From Bacteroidales bacterium (GTDB lineage Bacteria; Bacteroidota; Bacteroidia; Bacteroidales; Dysgonomonadaceae), in NCBI GenBank assembly GCA_012798745.1, contig JAAZMQ010000148.1:1-7282 (forward strand): a DNA stretch of 7,282 nucleotides, written 5' to 3'. A program made the position numbers and the translations under genes. Positions 7,083-7,282 of this stretch are shown piece after piece (positions within the stretch are counted from its first letter, which is position 1; the number at the start of each line of letters is the position of its first letter). The notes below the pieces were generated by a model. The model was not told the DNA's origin. It searched no databases and worked only from the letters and a program-made list of their open reading frames with translations.

Positions 7083-7282
7083 ATGAACATCGAAGATAGA
7101 ATTAATTTTATAGAAGACAAATATTTAATATATAGACTGTCGGAATCCATCAAAAAAACAACCGACATCGATAAAGATTTGTTCGCTAAAATGAATGTCA
7201 AGCGCGGATTGCGCAATGAAGACGGATCGGGTGTTTTGGTTGGCCTTACCCGTATTGGCGATGTAGTTGGCTACGAGAAACA
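7083..7282 (+). CDS. gltA: Citrate synthase, N-terminal fragment
   Basis: The first 66 codons, cut by the window end, of a protein that begins MNIEDRINFIEDKYLIYRL and continues with VKRGLRNEDGSGVLVGLTRI (about residues 39-58) and GDVVGYEK. The KRGLRN-x-DGSGVLVGLT-x-IG-x-VVGYE pattern is the N-terminal signature I recall from the Bacteroidales citrate synthases, which condense acetyl-CoA and oxaloacetate to citrate. The catalytic histidines and aspartate lie beyond the window, so citrate synthase versus 2-methylcitrate synthase cannot be separated on motifs; the position after aconitase favours citrate synthase. The ATG at 7083 is preferred: GGAAAAG at 7074-7080 could act as a ribosome binding site, although the spacing is short. 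It follows aconitase by 22 bases on the same strand. Confidence 0.85.
   Translation, partial: MNIEDRINFIEDKYLIYRLSESIKKTTDIDKDLFAKMNVKRGLRNEDGSGVLVGLTRIGDVVGYEK

Noticed and set aside
1..7282. A novel defence, mobile or otherwise undescribed system
   Set aside because: All long frames are explained by known families (CDF, GH92, OPT, aconitase, citrate synthase). No direct-repeat array, transposase, integrase or toxin-like gene was seen, and the only intergenic region of size (293 bases) looks like a divergent promoter region.

Overview
The window reads as ordinary chromosomal DNA from an anaerobic Bacteroidota bacterium, most likely in the Bacteroidales (a Bacteroides, Dysgonomonadaceae or Porphyromonadaceae relative). 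The evidence is a lipoprotein of glycoside hydrolase family 92 (a family expanded in this phylum), a mitochondrial-type aconitase next to citrate synthase, start codons without a clear Shine-Dalgarno sequence, and a TAnnTTTG promoter box of the Bacteroidota type. The lineage assignment below phylum level is inference from protein style, not from a search.

Layout. At 1-215 (+) is the 3' end of a cation diffusion facilitator (CDF) metal exporter. It converges, with a gap of only 12 bases, on a GH92 alpha-mannosidase-type lipoprotein (228-2432, -). Upstream of that gene on the same strand, 63 bases away, is an OPT-family oligopeptide transporter (2496-4517, -). A 293-base AT-rich divergent intergenic region (4518-4810) carries a good candidate promoter for the rightward genes. 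These are aconitase (4811-7060, +) and, 22 bases later, the first 66 codons of a citrate synthase cut by the window end (7083-7282, +).

How they work together. The leftward pair may be an operon linking removal of mannose from glycans or glycoproteins (GH92, envelope lipoprotein) with uptake of peptides or a related ligand (OPT, inner membrane); this functional link is inference. The rightward pair gives the first two steps of the oxidative citrate branch: citrate synthase makes citrate and aconitase isomerises it to isocitrate. Isocitrate dehydrogenase is not between them.

No mobile element, CRISPR array, tRNA, rRNA or defence locus is visible. I found no convincing previously undescribed system; the findings are modest points on regulation, gene order and protein subfamily.
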